Part shown: positions 29,516-35,778 of the stretch, piece after piece
How positions within the stretch are numbered: the stretch's first letter is position 1
Layout of the letters: the number at the start of each line of letters is the position of its first letter
Assembly (NCBI GenBank): GCA_020347565.1
Contig: CP070732.1
Span: 1,626,963-1,662,740, forward strand
Direction of reading: 5' to 3'
DNA length: 35,778 nucleotides
Source: Methanobacteriota archaeon
GTDB taxonomy: Archaea > Thermoplasmatota > Thermoplasmata > UBA10834
Translations under genes and position numbers: made by a program
The notes under the pieces: model-generated
Told to the model about the DNA's origin: nothing
What the model saw: only the letters and a program-made list of their open reading frames with translations
Databases searched by the model: none

Positions 29516-30379
29516 TCAGCCGAGCTCGAACCCTGCGACGCCGAAGACCTTGTCGACTTGTGTGGTGTACCTTTGCTCGCCCCGGACCATCAGGTGAACG
29601 CGCTCGGCTTTTCGATACGGGTGGTATCGCCCCACGATCCTCGCGAAGTGCCTGTTGGCGGCAAAAGGGGATATGTCCGTCCTGCCGCCGCCAGGAAACG
29701 AGTGAATCACAGAGTCCAGCAGCGCAGTCGCATCCCCGCGCTGCCCTGACATGCATATCCAGGGGCCGATATCAAACCCCACGGGAGTTCGCCTCCCGAA
29801 GGCGAAGCCGACGATCTCGCCCTGCCTGACGAGCTTGAAGCAGTGCTCTGGAAACTCGTCGTGGAGCCGGGCGATCAAAGGGGACCTGTCGTCCCCGAAC
29901 GTCCGAGCGTCCATCGATGACAGCGCCTCGATATCGTCCCTCTGCACCATATCGCAGGCGGGTTCCATCTGGGAGCGCTCGCTATCCTTCACAAACACGC
30001 CCACCGCGACAAGTTCGTGCCCGCTGTTCACGAACCCGAACTGCTCGTAGAGCTTGGCGCCGTCCGTCGTCGCGTACAACATGGTGGATTCCATACCTGC
30101 TGAATCGATATCCGACAGGAGCGCCGACATCATGCTCTTGCCGATCTGCCGGCCTCGACTATCAGACGACACCAGGACGTGACCTATCATGGCAGTGCGC
30201 CTGTGCCTGACGCTCGTGACGAAGCCGCAGGGTCTCCCGTCAGTCTCCCACACGAAGCTTCCGGATGGGCTCAGCGAGAGCAGCCTTAGTAGGTCCACAC
30301 GAGTGTGTCCCCATCCTTCCCTGCATATGAGGCTCACTGCGAACCCTATGTCGTCGACTCTCATTCTTCTCGCCGGCAT
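29516..30379 (-). CDS. GNAT acetyltransferase with a second, diverged GNAT-like half
   Basis: 287 residues. The first half is a clear GNAT domain (GFVTSVRHRRTAMIGHVLVSSDSRGRQIGKSMM, LYEQFGF). The second half (ITAL-like DIEALSSMDARTFGDDR, VRQGEIVGFAFGRR, IGPWICMSG) follows the pattern of GNAT proteins with a C-terminal second domain, where the pocket is altered. It converges with the other GNAT gene and their stop codons are 8 bp apart. The start at 30379 lies 1 bp after a small open frame that appears to be its operon partner. Confidence 0.85.
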   Translation of the reverse strand: MPARRMRVDDIGFAVSLICREGWGHTRVDLLRLLSLSPSGSFVWETDGRPCGFVTSVRHRRTAMIGHVLVSSDSRGRQIGKSMMSALLSDIDSAGMESTMLYATTDGAKLYEQFGFVNSGHELVAVGVFVKDSERSQMEPACDMVQRDDIEALSSMDARTFGDDRSPLIARLHDEFPEHCFKLVRQGEIVGFAFGRRTPVGFDIGPWICMSGQRGDATALLDSVIHSFPGGGRTDISPFAANRHFARIVGRYHPYRKAERVHLMVRGEQRYTTQVDKVFGVAGFELG

Positions 30380-30380
30380 C

Positions 30381-30572
30381 TTATCCGTTCTCGCCTTCGA
30401 AGGACGTTATGCACAGCATGTATGAGAACCCTTGCGTGCACGGGATGAGGCCTCCGTCGTAAGCGCTTAGGCCCAGCAAGGCTACGCCTTGCTGTGTAGG
30501 AACGACGAGGGCAGCGATGGAGGACGGCCAGACAGCCCGTACATCGTCTGCGGCGAACCTTTCGACATGTTT
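30381..30572 (-). CDS. Possible small protein or remnant upstream of the GNAT gene
   Basis: An open frame of about 63 codons ends in TAA (30381-30383), 1 bp before the GNAT start. It reads FAADDVRAVWPSSIAALVV, then PTQQGVALLGLSAYDGGLI and PCTQGFSYMLCITSFEGENG, which looks protein-like. No ATG or GTG lies at its front; a TTG at 30477-30479 gives 32 residues. A TATA box (30570-30580, readable on both strands) lies just upstream. It may be a truncated gene or start at an unusual codon. The hairpin CAGCAAGGC-TAC-GCCTTGCTG (30474-30494) falls inside it. Confidence 0.35.
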   Translation of the reverse strand, partial: KHVERFAADDVRAVWPSSIAALVVPTQQGVALLGLSAYDGGLIPCTQGFSYMLCITSFEGENG

Positions 30573-30580
30573 TTATAAGG
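30570..30580 (+). promoter_or_regulatory. TATA box of the GAF/kinase gene
   Basis: TTTTTATAAGG predicts a transcript start near 30600, so the GTG at 30582 cannot be the start and ATG 30624 is preferred. Confidence 0.6.
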
Positions 30581-30623
30581 TGTGACGAATACCAATAGCG
30601 GGATCGCACTCGAGATTGAGCTC

Positions 30624-32006
30624 ATGCAGGAGACTTCGGACTACGTCGGACGCTCACCGGACCGCAGCGCAGCCTCCAGTATCGTCCCGACATCGGACAT
30701 GCTGCACATACTGCGCCTCATCACGAGGTCGGAGCCTTTAGATGTCATTCTGCGCAGAGTGGCGGACACCATCGCAGCGCGGTTCCCCATCAAGAAGTTC
30801 ACGATCTGCATACTCGATGACACGACTGGATACTTGCGCCCGTCGATCGTCCACGGGTTTCCGGAGGACCAGGCGCGAGCCATTAAGAGGCACGCCTACC
30901 GTCTTGAGAGCAAGGCCGTAGAGATGGCAGATGAGTCGCTGATCGCAGACGATTGCCACTATGTCAGGACCGAACAAAGGAAGGACATCGACGACTCCGA
31001 CTTCGACTATATCCAGGACATATCTCGGATCAGAGAGCCGCGAGAATCCAAAGACGAATGGGGGGAGCTCGACTACATCAACTTCTCGATGAAGGACCGC
31101 CTGGGTAACCTCATCGGGTGGGTCGAAATCGACGAGCCGACGGAGGGGCATATGCCGTCTCGGGAGGAGATCGCGGATATGCAGATGCTTACAGCCCTGC
31201 TGTCTATCGCCATTGAGGACTCGAGGATGAGCGAGGACGCGATCGACTCCCTTAAGGAGTCGAGGAGGTACCTGGATATCATAGTCCACGACATCGGCAG
31301 CGTCATGGACCCGCTCAGCTCGCGCTTGGAGGCAGTCAGGAATAGAGGCTTCATAGCCCGTGAGGATGCGGCGGATATTGCGCTCGCGCTCGAACTGGTC
31401 GGAGAGGCCAAGAGCCTCGTGGACAACGTGCGGAAGATATCAAAGGTGAGGTCTGGCGAGGCTGCCGAGGCACGCGTATACGACCTCCGCGAAATACTCG
31501 TCAAATGCATATCGAACGCGAAGGAGGATCATCCCACGAAAGACGTTGTGGTCGGCCTCGATTGCCCGTTCGAATTCTGCAACGTCGTCGCGGACGAGCT
31601 CATATACGACATGTTCTCCGGGGTGCTGAGCAACGTCGTGAGGCGGAGCTTGGATGAGACAGCAGAGATCGACATCTCCATAATGAACGGCCACAGCGCG
31701 TGGAAGGTACGGATTGAGGACTGCGCCTCTGATGGCTCCGACCACGCGCAGGAGCCAAGGAACGATAGGAACCGCGGCCAGAGAGAATCGAAGAGGCTCT
31801 CTGCCGGGGACCACGAGCTGATGATGACCATTCTCGAGCTGTTGGTGGACAGGTACAACGGCCTCCTTACAATGGCTGGCGGGGGCTACGGCGCGCATGA
31901 GAAGCCTGCATGCTTCGAGATCGCGCTGCCCAAAGCCCCGGAGGAGCAGGAGCGCGAAGCCGGCGCCGACTTCGGCGCGAACGGCACGGGCTTCGAGGCC
32001 AAGTGA
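30624..32006 (+). CDS. GAF-domain histidine-kinase-like sensor with a decayed ATP site
   Basis: 460 residues, soluble. A GAF domain (about 40-200) follows a short lead, then the dimerisation helix with the phosphoacceptor motif DIIVHDIGS (His222), and an ATPase-like domain with the N-box Asn337 in GVLSNVVRRS. The G1 motif (usually DXGXG) reads EDCASDGSD, and the glycine-rich lid is replaced by a polar stretch (about 378-400). It may be an inactive kinase, a dimer partner or a signal-binding protein. No response regulator is nearby. The start ATG 30624 agrees with the TATA box at 30570. Confidence 0.8.
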   Translation: MQETSDYVGRSPDRSAASSIVPTSDMLHILRLITRSEPLDVILRRVADTIAARFPIKKFTICILDDTTGYLRPSIVHGFPEDQARAIKRHAYRLESKAVEMADESLIADDCHYVRTEQRKDIDDSDFDYIQDISRIREPRESKDEWGELDYINFSMKDRLGNLIGWVEIDEPTEGHMPSREEIADMQMLTALLSIAIEDSRMSEDAIDSLKESRRYLDIIVHDIGSVMDPLSSRLEAVRNRGFIAREDAADIALALELVGEAKSLVDNVRKISKVRSGEAAEARVYDLREILVKCISNAKEDHPTKDVVVGLDCPFEFCNVVADELIYDMFSGVLSNVVRRSLDETAEIDISIMNGHSAWKVRIEDCASDGSDHAQEPRNDRNRGQRESKRLSAGDHELMMTILELLVDRYNGLLTMAGGGYGAHEKPACFEIALPKAPEEQEREAGADFGANGTGFEAK

Positions 32007-32049
32007 TCCTGGGAAGGACATGAGATGGAGTTGCTGGATTCGGGTCTTG

Positions 32050-32496
32050 ATGAAGGAGAGTCAGGTGCAGGAGGTCTCGCTGGAGGAGACCGAGGACTTC
32101 GATGCAATGAGAAGTCTGGCCCGGAGGTCCGGGCTCGAAGGCGGCAAGTTCGACGACATCGCCGTCGCGTACGGCTGCTACGCGGGAGAGCAGCTGATGG
32201 GATGCGCGGCGCTGAAGCGCCTCGGAGAGGCGTTTTCGGTCGAATGGCTGGCGGTCGACAGCTCGCGGAGGAACGAGGGAATCGTGAGGATGATTGTGGA
32301 GAGGATCGCGTCCGAGGTCAGGGATCGCGGCGCGACACGACTCTGGGCACTCGCCAGGGCGCCGGACTTCTTCCTGCGCATCGGCTTTCTGCCGTCATCG
32401 CCAGAGGCGTCTCCCGGCCCGACCCTCGCCGCGTGCCACAAGTGCGCCCAGTACGACGCCACCTGCATCCCGAAGATGGTCGTGAAGAACCTATGA
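32050..32496 (+). CDS. GNAT-like protein with a C-terminal Cys motif
   Basis: 148 residues. The GNAT core is GCAALKRLGEAFSVEWLAVDSSRRNEGIVRMIVERI and the end LWALARAPDFFLRIGFLP. The C-terminus has CHKC followed by YDATCIP, a Cys arrangement found in some N-acetylglutamate-synthase-like GNATs. ATG 32050 gives the usual N-terminus; an in-frame ATG at 32020 has the better ribosome site (GGAAGG) and adds ten residues. It lies 43 bp after the GAF/kinase gene in the same direction. Confidence 0.8.
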   Translation: MKESQVQEVSLEETEDFDAMRSLARRSGLEGGKFDDIAVAYGCYAGEQLMGCAALKRLGEAFSVEWLAVDSSRRNEGIVRMIVERIASEVRDRGATRLWALARAPDFFLRIGFLPSSPEASPGPTLAACHKCAQYDATCIPKMVVKNL

Positions 32497-32538
32497 CCAC
32501 CCCTCACAGACGCTTGCTTATCACGATTTCTCGCGATA

Positions 32539-32547
32539 GTATATCTA
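32539..32547 (+). promoter_or_regulatory. TATA box of the aminopeptidase gene
   Basis: GTATATCTA lies about 35-42 bp before ATG 32581. Confidence 0.5.
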
Positions 32548-32580
32548 CGCGCAGCCTCTAGTGTGCGACAAGGTTACATC

Positions 32581-33741
32581 ATGACGCCGAGCAGAAAGAG
32601 CATAATGGCATGCGCCAAGAGCATGACGGAGACATGTAACATCGGTCGCGGAGAATGCGTACTCGTCAAGGGCGGCACACATGCGCAGGAGCTGCTGGAG
32701 GCCATATCGCTCCAGTGTTACAGGAGGGGCGCTGTACCCTTTCTGACGGCCACGTCGGATGGATACGCCAAGGCCGTGTACGACGAGATACCGGCATCGA
32801 CGCTGGCGACAGTGCCGAGGCATCTGGTGTCGGCTGTCAAGGACACCGACACCATCATCATCGTGGAGGAGCTGGACGACCCGTCCATAGCCGACGGGTT
32901 CCCCAGAGATAAGCTGGTGGCGAGGCAGAAGGCGAACATGCCTCTCCTGGACATCGTGTACCATCCTAAGAAGGGCAAGAAGTGGCTGTATGCCGGATGG
33001 CCCACGGAGGCGGCGGCGAGACGCTACGGCGTGCCATACAGGGATCTCCAGAAATTCATCATGGGCGGTATCTCGGTCCCGCCGAAGAAGCTCATGAGCA
33101 TGGGCAAGGATATGGCCCGGAGATTCAAGGATGCCCGATGGGTCCATGTGTGGGACAACAAGGGGACGGACTTCAGGGTGGACATAGGCAAGAGGAGAAT
33201 CAACATAGACGACGGCTTCGTCAGCAAGGCCGACTACGACATCGGGGACCGAGGTGCAAACCTCCCTGCCGGAGAGGTGTTCTTCGCCCCCAGGGAGACC
33301 GTCGGCGAGGGCACCCTGTACTGCCCCATCACTCAGGACAGGATGTCAGGGAAGTTGGTCAAGGACGTCCGCCTCGAGTTCAGGAAGGGCAAGCTGCTCC
33401 TGGACAGAACGACCGCGTCGTCGAACCTTGGCCAGCTGGTCGCGAGCTTCAGGGAATGCGAGAAGCTGGACAGCAAGGAGTACAGCCCTGTCAGGACGAT
33501 GAACGTCGCTGAGCTCGGAATCGGATTCAACCCGAGGATAACCAGAGCGATCGGATACATACTGACCGACGAGAAGATACGGGGCACAGCGCACCTTGCC
33601 TTCGGGGCCAACAAGTCCTACGGAGGAGGGGCCGAGTCGGTCATGCACTGGGACTTCGTGAGCGCGCCAGGCGCGAACATCGATGTCGAAAAGACCAACG
33701 GTCGCACCAGAGAAGTGATGAGAAAGGGCAAGCTCGTCTGA
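32581..33741 (+). CDS. M29 family metallo-aminopeptidase
   Basis: 386 residues matching the thermophilic aminopeptidase (AmpS/AmpT) family, which removes N-terminal residues with two metal ions. Family marks include ANLPAGEVFFAPRETVGEGTL (metal Glu), AELGIGFNPR (metal Glu), RGTAHLAFGANKSYGGG (His and Tyr) and MHWDFV (His and Asp). ATG 32581 is preferred over 32563 because it follows an AAGGT and suits the TATA box. With the M55 peptidase upstream it supports peptide scavenging. Confidence 0.9.
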   Translation: MTPSRKSIMACAKSMTETCNIGRGECVLVKGGTHAQELLEAISLQCYRRGAVPFLTATSDGYAKAVYDEIPASTLATVPRHLVSAVKDTDTIIIVEELDDPSIADGFPRDKLVARQKANMPLLDIVYHPKKGKKWLYAGWPTEAAARRYGVPYRDLQKFIMGGISVPPKKLMSMGKDMARRFKDARWVHVWDNKGTDFRVDIGKRRINIDDGFVSKADYDIGDRGANLPAGEVFFAPRETVGEGTLYCPITQDRMSGKLVKDVRLEFRKGKLLLDRTTASSNLGQLVASFRECEKLDSKEYSPVRTMNVAELGIGFNPRITRAIGYILTDEKIRGTAHLAFGANKSYGGGAESVMHWDFVSAPGANIDVEKTNGRTREVMRKGKLV

Positions 33742-33755
33742 GCCTGCCGCGACGC

Positions 33756-34337
33756 TCACGGGCCGACGAGGCTCTCCCCGGCGAGACGCGCCTGTTCGAT
33801 GGCCGTCTCCTTCCTCGGGGCCAGGTCGGGGTCGTCCGTGAAGCCCAGCAGCACCTCGCCGGCGTACTGATAATCTATCGCCGCGAAGAACGCCTTCACG
33901 ACGTGCTTCGCGGGGTCGAAGATCATCTCTCTCGACGAGCCCGCACAGGCGACGAACAGCCCCTTGGGGCGCTCCCGCCCCTCGTACGCCCTCCTTCGGT
34001 GGATGTAGCGCTCAACCCAGTAGCTCTGGCATCGGTCGATCATCGCCTTCGTCTGGGCACTGACGGACATGAAGAATATGGGGGATGCGAGGACCATTGC
34101 ATCCACCTTGCGAATGCGGGAGTATATCTCCTGCATGTCGTCGGTCTTGACCGCGCACTCCGCGTTCATGTCGCACCTGCGGCACTCGATGCAGGCGTCT
34201 ATGCTCAACCGTGCGAGGGCCAGGCGCTCCGTCTTGGCCCCGGCGGACCGCGCCCCCTCAAGGGCCGCCTCGAGCAGGTCGGCCGTGTTACCCTCCAGTC
34301 TCGGGCTGCCGAGGATACCCAATACCTTCTTCGCCAT
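33756..34337 (-). CDS. Iron-sulfur flavoprotein (NADPH-dependent FMN reductase fold)
   Basis: 193 residues. The N-terminal GILGSPRLEGNT is the FMN phosphate loop. CIECRRCDMNAEC is a compact CX2CX2CX5C motif that holds a 4Fe-4S cluster in the archaeal Isf family, and SPIFFMSVSAQTKAMIDR is the family's second flavin loop. Such dimeric proteins pass electrons to O2, peroxide or other acceptors. A TATA box on the minus strand (GACATATAAC, near 34385) lies 46 bp upstream. Convergent with the M29 gene, 14 bp apart. Confidence 0.9.
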   Translation of the reverse strand: MAKKVLGILGSPRLEGNTADLLEAALEGARSAGAKTERLALARLSIDACIECRRCDMNAECAVKTDDMQEIYSRIRKVDAMVLASPIFFMSVSAQTKAMIDRCQSYWVERYIHRRRAYEGRERPKGLFVACAGSSREMIFDPAKHVVKAFFAAIDYQYAGEVLLGFTDDPDLAPRKETAIEQARLAGESLVGP

Positions 34338-34382
34338 CGCCAGCTAGCTCCTTCCAGCCGTACGTCGACAAATGCTCGAGCC

Positions 34383-34423
34383 GTTATATGTCTGTCGCCG
34401 CGCTAAGGGGCGGAAGGTTAAAC
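34383..34423. promoter_or_regulatory. Divergent promoter region of the flavoprotein and SDR genes
   Basis: TATA boxes lie back to back: GTTATATGTC (34383-34392, serving the minus strand) and AGGTTAAAC (34415-34423, serving the plus strand). Confidence 0.5.
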
Positions 34424-34457
34424 ATACCCTTCCCGGATACACAGCGAGGTCGTTCCT

Positions 34458-35231
34458 ATGTCGGAGAGGAGGTTCGAGGGGAAGTCCGTGATTGTGACGG
34501 GAGGCGCCTCAGGGATAGGCAAGGCCACCGCGGAGAGGTTCTTGGAGGAGGGCGCAAAGGTCGCGATAATCGATGTGTCCCGGGAGCAGGGAGAGCGAGC
34601 TCTCTCGAATATGAAGGAGCGCGGCTTCGACCCTCTGCTGATCGTCGGAGATGTCACAAGCTCCTCCGACGTGAAGAGGATGGTCGGCGAAGCCGTGGAC
34701 GAACTCGGCCGAGTAGATGTCCTGTTCAACAACGCGGGGATACTCGTCGAAGGGACCGTGGAGGAGGTTTCCGAGGAGGACTGGGACCGGGTTATGGCCG
34801 TGAATGTGAAGGGCGTGTTCCTGATGACGAAGGAGGTCGGCCCGCTCATGGTGGGCAAGGGCGGCGGGGTCATCATCAACACGGCCTCGTGCAGCGGGCT
34901 CGTGGGCGACCGCGGAGCGATAGCATACAACACCTCCAAGGGGGCGGTCGTCCTCATGACGAAGTGTCTTGCCCTCGACTACGCCTTGAAGAATGTCCGC
35001 GTGAACTGCGTTTGCCCCGGCGAAATAGAGACGCCGATGTTCCTTCAGGAGGTCGCCAGGAGCGGCATGCCCGTCGATAAGTATCGTGCCGAACTCTGCG
35101 AGCTCCATCCCATCGGCAGGCTCGGAAGGCCTGATGAGGTTGCGAACGCGGTCCTGTTCCTCGCATCGGAGGACGGGAGCTTCATAACCGGCACGGCTCT
35201 GTCTGTTGACGGCGGCTACACGTGTCAGTGA
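34458..35231 (+). CDS. Classical short-chain dehydrogenase/reductase
   Basis: 257 residues of the classical SDR family. TGGASGIG (about 14-21) binds NAD(P), NNAGI is the structural motif, the catalytic Ser lies in INTASCSGL, and YNTSK carries the catalytic Tyr and Lys. The C-terminal CPGEIETPMF and ITGTALSVDGGYT are also typical, close to FabG-like and sugar or alcohol dehydrogenases. Asp in IIDVSRE after strand 2 suggests NAD preference. Unlike the SDR-like protein at 5295, the active site is complete. Its substrate is not determined. Confidence 0.92.
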   Translation: MSERRFEGKSVIVTGGASGIGKATAERFLEEGAKVAIIDVSREQGERALSNMKERGFDPLLIVGDVTSSSDVKRMVGEAVDELGRVDVLFNNAGILVEGTVEEVSEEDWDRVMAVNVKGVFLMTKEVGPLMVGKGGGVIINTASCSGLVGDRGAIAYNTSKGAVVLMTKCLALDYALKNVRVNCVCPGEIETPMFLQEVARSGMPVDKYRAELCELHPIGRLGRPDEVANAVLFLASEDGSFITGTALSVDGGYTCQ

Positions 35232-35239
35232 CGATGGCT

Positions 35240-35701
35240 TTAGAGGACGGACACGTGGACCTCGGCCCCGTCACCGACCGACCTGAGCGCTTCGACGTCG
35301 CCCTCGACCACGCCCACTATGTTGCACGGGCTGTACGCCCGCGGCTCGTCGCCCCTACTGACCGGAGTGCGTCCAAAGAATATCGCGAGCGCCCTTCCTT
35401 CAGGCCAATAAGCAACTTCGCCCACCGTCATCTCGTCCCGAGCGTCTGCCTCCAGGGCGCACGACACCGGGGTCTCGAAGTACACCTCATCGCCCCATCT
35501 GTTCGCCCTTGCCTCGAACGGTGACGACGCTGTCAACGCCTTCACGGTCGCAGTGGCGTCGCCCCTCAAGGCGACCGTCACCTCGACACCATTTCCGAAC
35601 TCGAGCTTGAGTCTATCCGTCGTCCCACCGCCTTCGGATGAGTGATATGGCGCCCGTCGATAAGTACCCTTGCCCAGCGCAGGGAGCCGCCGCTCACGCA
35701 C
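35240..35701 (-). CDS. Cyclophilin-like-fold protein (DUF369 / TM1367-like)
   Basis: 153 residues. The C-terminal 120 match the small cyclophilin-like family: LKLEFGNGVEVTVAL, RWGDEVYFETP, GEVAYWPEGRALAIFFGRTPVS and NIVGVVEGDVEALRSV. Function is not known; peptidyl-prolyl isomerase activity is not established for the family. GTG 35701 overlaps the stop of the upstream gene (GTGCGTGA), which supports translational coupling, although the first 25 residues have no family counterpart. Confidence 0.8.
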   Translation of the reverse strand: MRERRLPALGKGTYRRAPYHSSEGGGTTDRLKLEFGNGVEVTVALRGDATATVKALTASSPFEARANRWGDEVYFETPVSCALEADARDEMTVGEVAYWPEGRALAIFFGRTPVSRGDEPRAYSPCNIVGVVEGDVEALRSVGDGAEVHVSVL

Positions 35702-35778
35702 GCTTCTTCCTGCGTCCGAACAGCCTTCGCTTGGCCGCCTTGATCTTGAGCTTCTGGATGGCCTCGGTCGGGTTGAGC
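35694..35778 (-). CDS. C-terminal end of a gene cut by the window edge
   Basis: A minus-strand frame enters at the right edge and reads LNPTEAIQKLKIKAAKRRLF, then GRRKKRA and TGA (35694-35696). The end is strongly basic. Its last 8 bases overlap the start of the cyclophilin-like gene, implying an operon. The family cannot be told from 27 residues. Confidence 0.65.
   Translation of the reverse strand, partial: LNPTEAIQKLKIKAAKRRLFGRRKKRA

Noticed and set aside
30474..30494. Perfect 9-bp hairpin as a terminator or riboswitch
   Set aside because: It lies upstream of the predicted transcript start of the kinase-like gene and inside an open minus-strand frame, with no T-run after it.
1..35778. 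tRNA, rRNA or insertion-sequence genes
   Set aside because: No tRNA-like cloverleaf, rRNA segment or transposase frame was seen on either strand by reading; a covariance search was not possible.

Overview
The window looks archaeal. Promoters are TATA boxes about 25 bp before transcript starts, several genes are nearly leaderless, and others have GGAGG-type ribosome sites with ATG, GTG or TTG starts. Two exported proteins end in an IPEF motif, a membrane helix and a basic tail, a surface-anchoring signature common in Euryarchaeota. The mix of zinc-ribbon membrane proteins, M55 and M29 peptidases, a MoxR-VWA protein and a GAF-kinase-like sensor fits a mesophilic member of Thermoplasmatota. That placement is inference; no rRNA or ribosomal protein is present to confirm it.

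Left region (1 to about 13.8 kb). This part has lower GC and consists almost entirely of small genes of unknown function: membrane proteins, zinc-ribbon plus membrane-helix proteins, very small single-helix proteins, a secreted zinc phospholipase C, a DUF4386 membrane protein, an SDR-fold protein lacking its catalytic residues, and a double-HTH Lrp/AsnC-like regulator. Eighteen copies of a roughly 21-bp element (consensus CCGCCCCTATGGCCTTTTCT) lie between these genes. All 18 point the same way whichever way the neighbouring genes run, and 13 of the 17 intervals hold exactly one gene. The layout resembles an array of gene modules bounded by a directional site. Three minus-strand genes take their last codons and TAG stop from the element. 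A 68-bp promoter segment is duplicated at 2563 and 12703, and a stem-loop leader (CCTCGA, loop with GTGG, TCGAGGAGG) precedes two or three genes including the regulator. Several small genes here were found only by reading frames under 60 codons.

Transition (13.8 to 16.6 kb). A 750-bp stretch with a TATA box but no convincing gene leads to a large secreted, sequon-rich, IPEF-ended surface protein that may be S-layer related.

Right region (16.7 kb to end). GC is higher and the element is absent. Genes are recognisable housekeeping or accessory enzymes: msrA with a SOUL haem-binding protein, a radical SAM enzyme, an MscS channel, a flavodoxin and a divergent cupin. They continue with a minus-strand run (class III aminotransferase, CBS protein, second class III aminotransferase, serine hydrolase), a MoxR ATPase-VWA fusion, a DppA-type M55 peptidase, three GNAT proteins and a GAF/histidine-kinase-like protein with a decayed ATP site. 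The last group is an M29 aminopeptidase, an iron-sulfur flavoprotein, a classical SDR, a cyclophilin-like-fold protein and the end of one more gene cut by the window edge. Themes are peptide and amino-acid turnover, redox repair and acetyl transfer.
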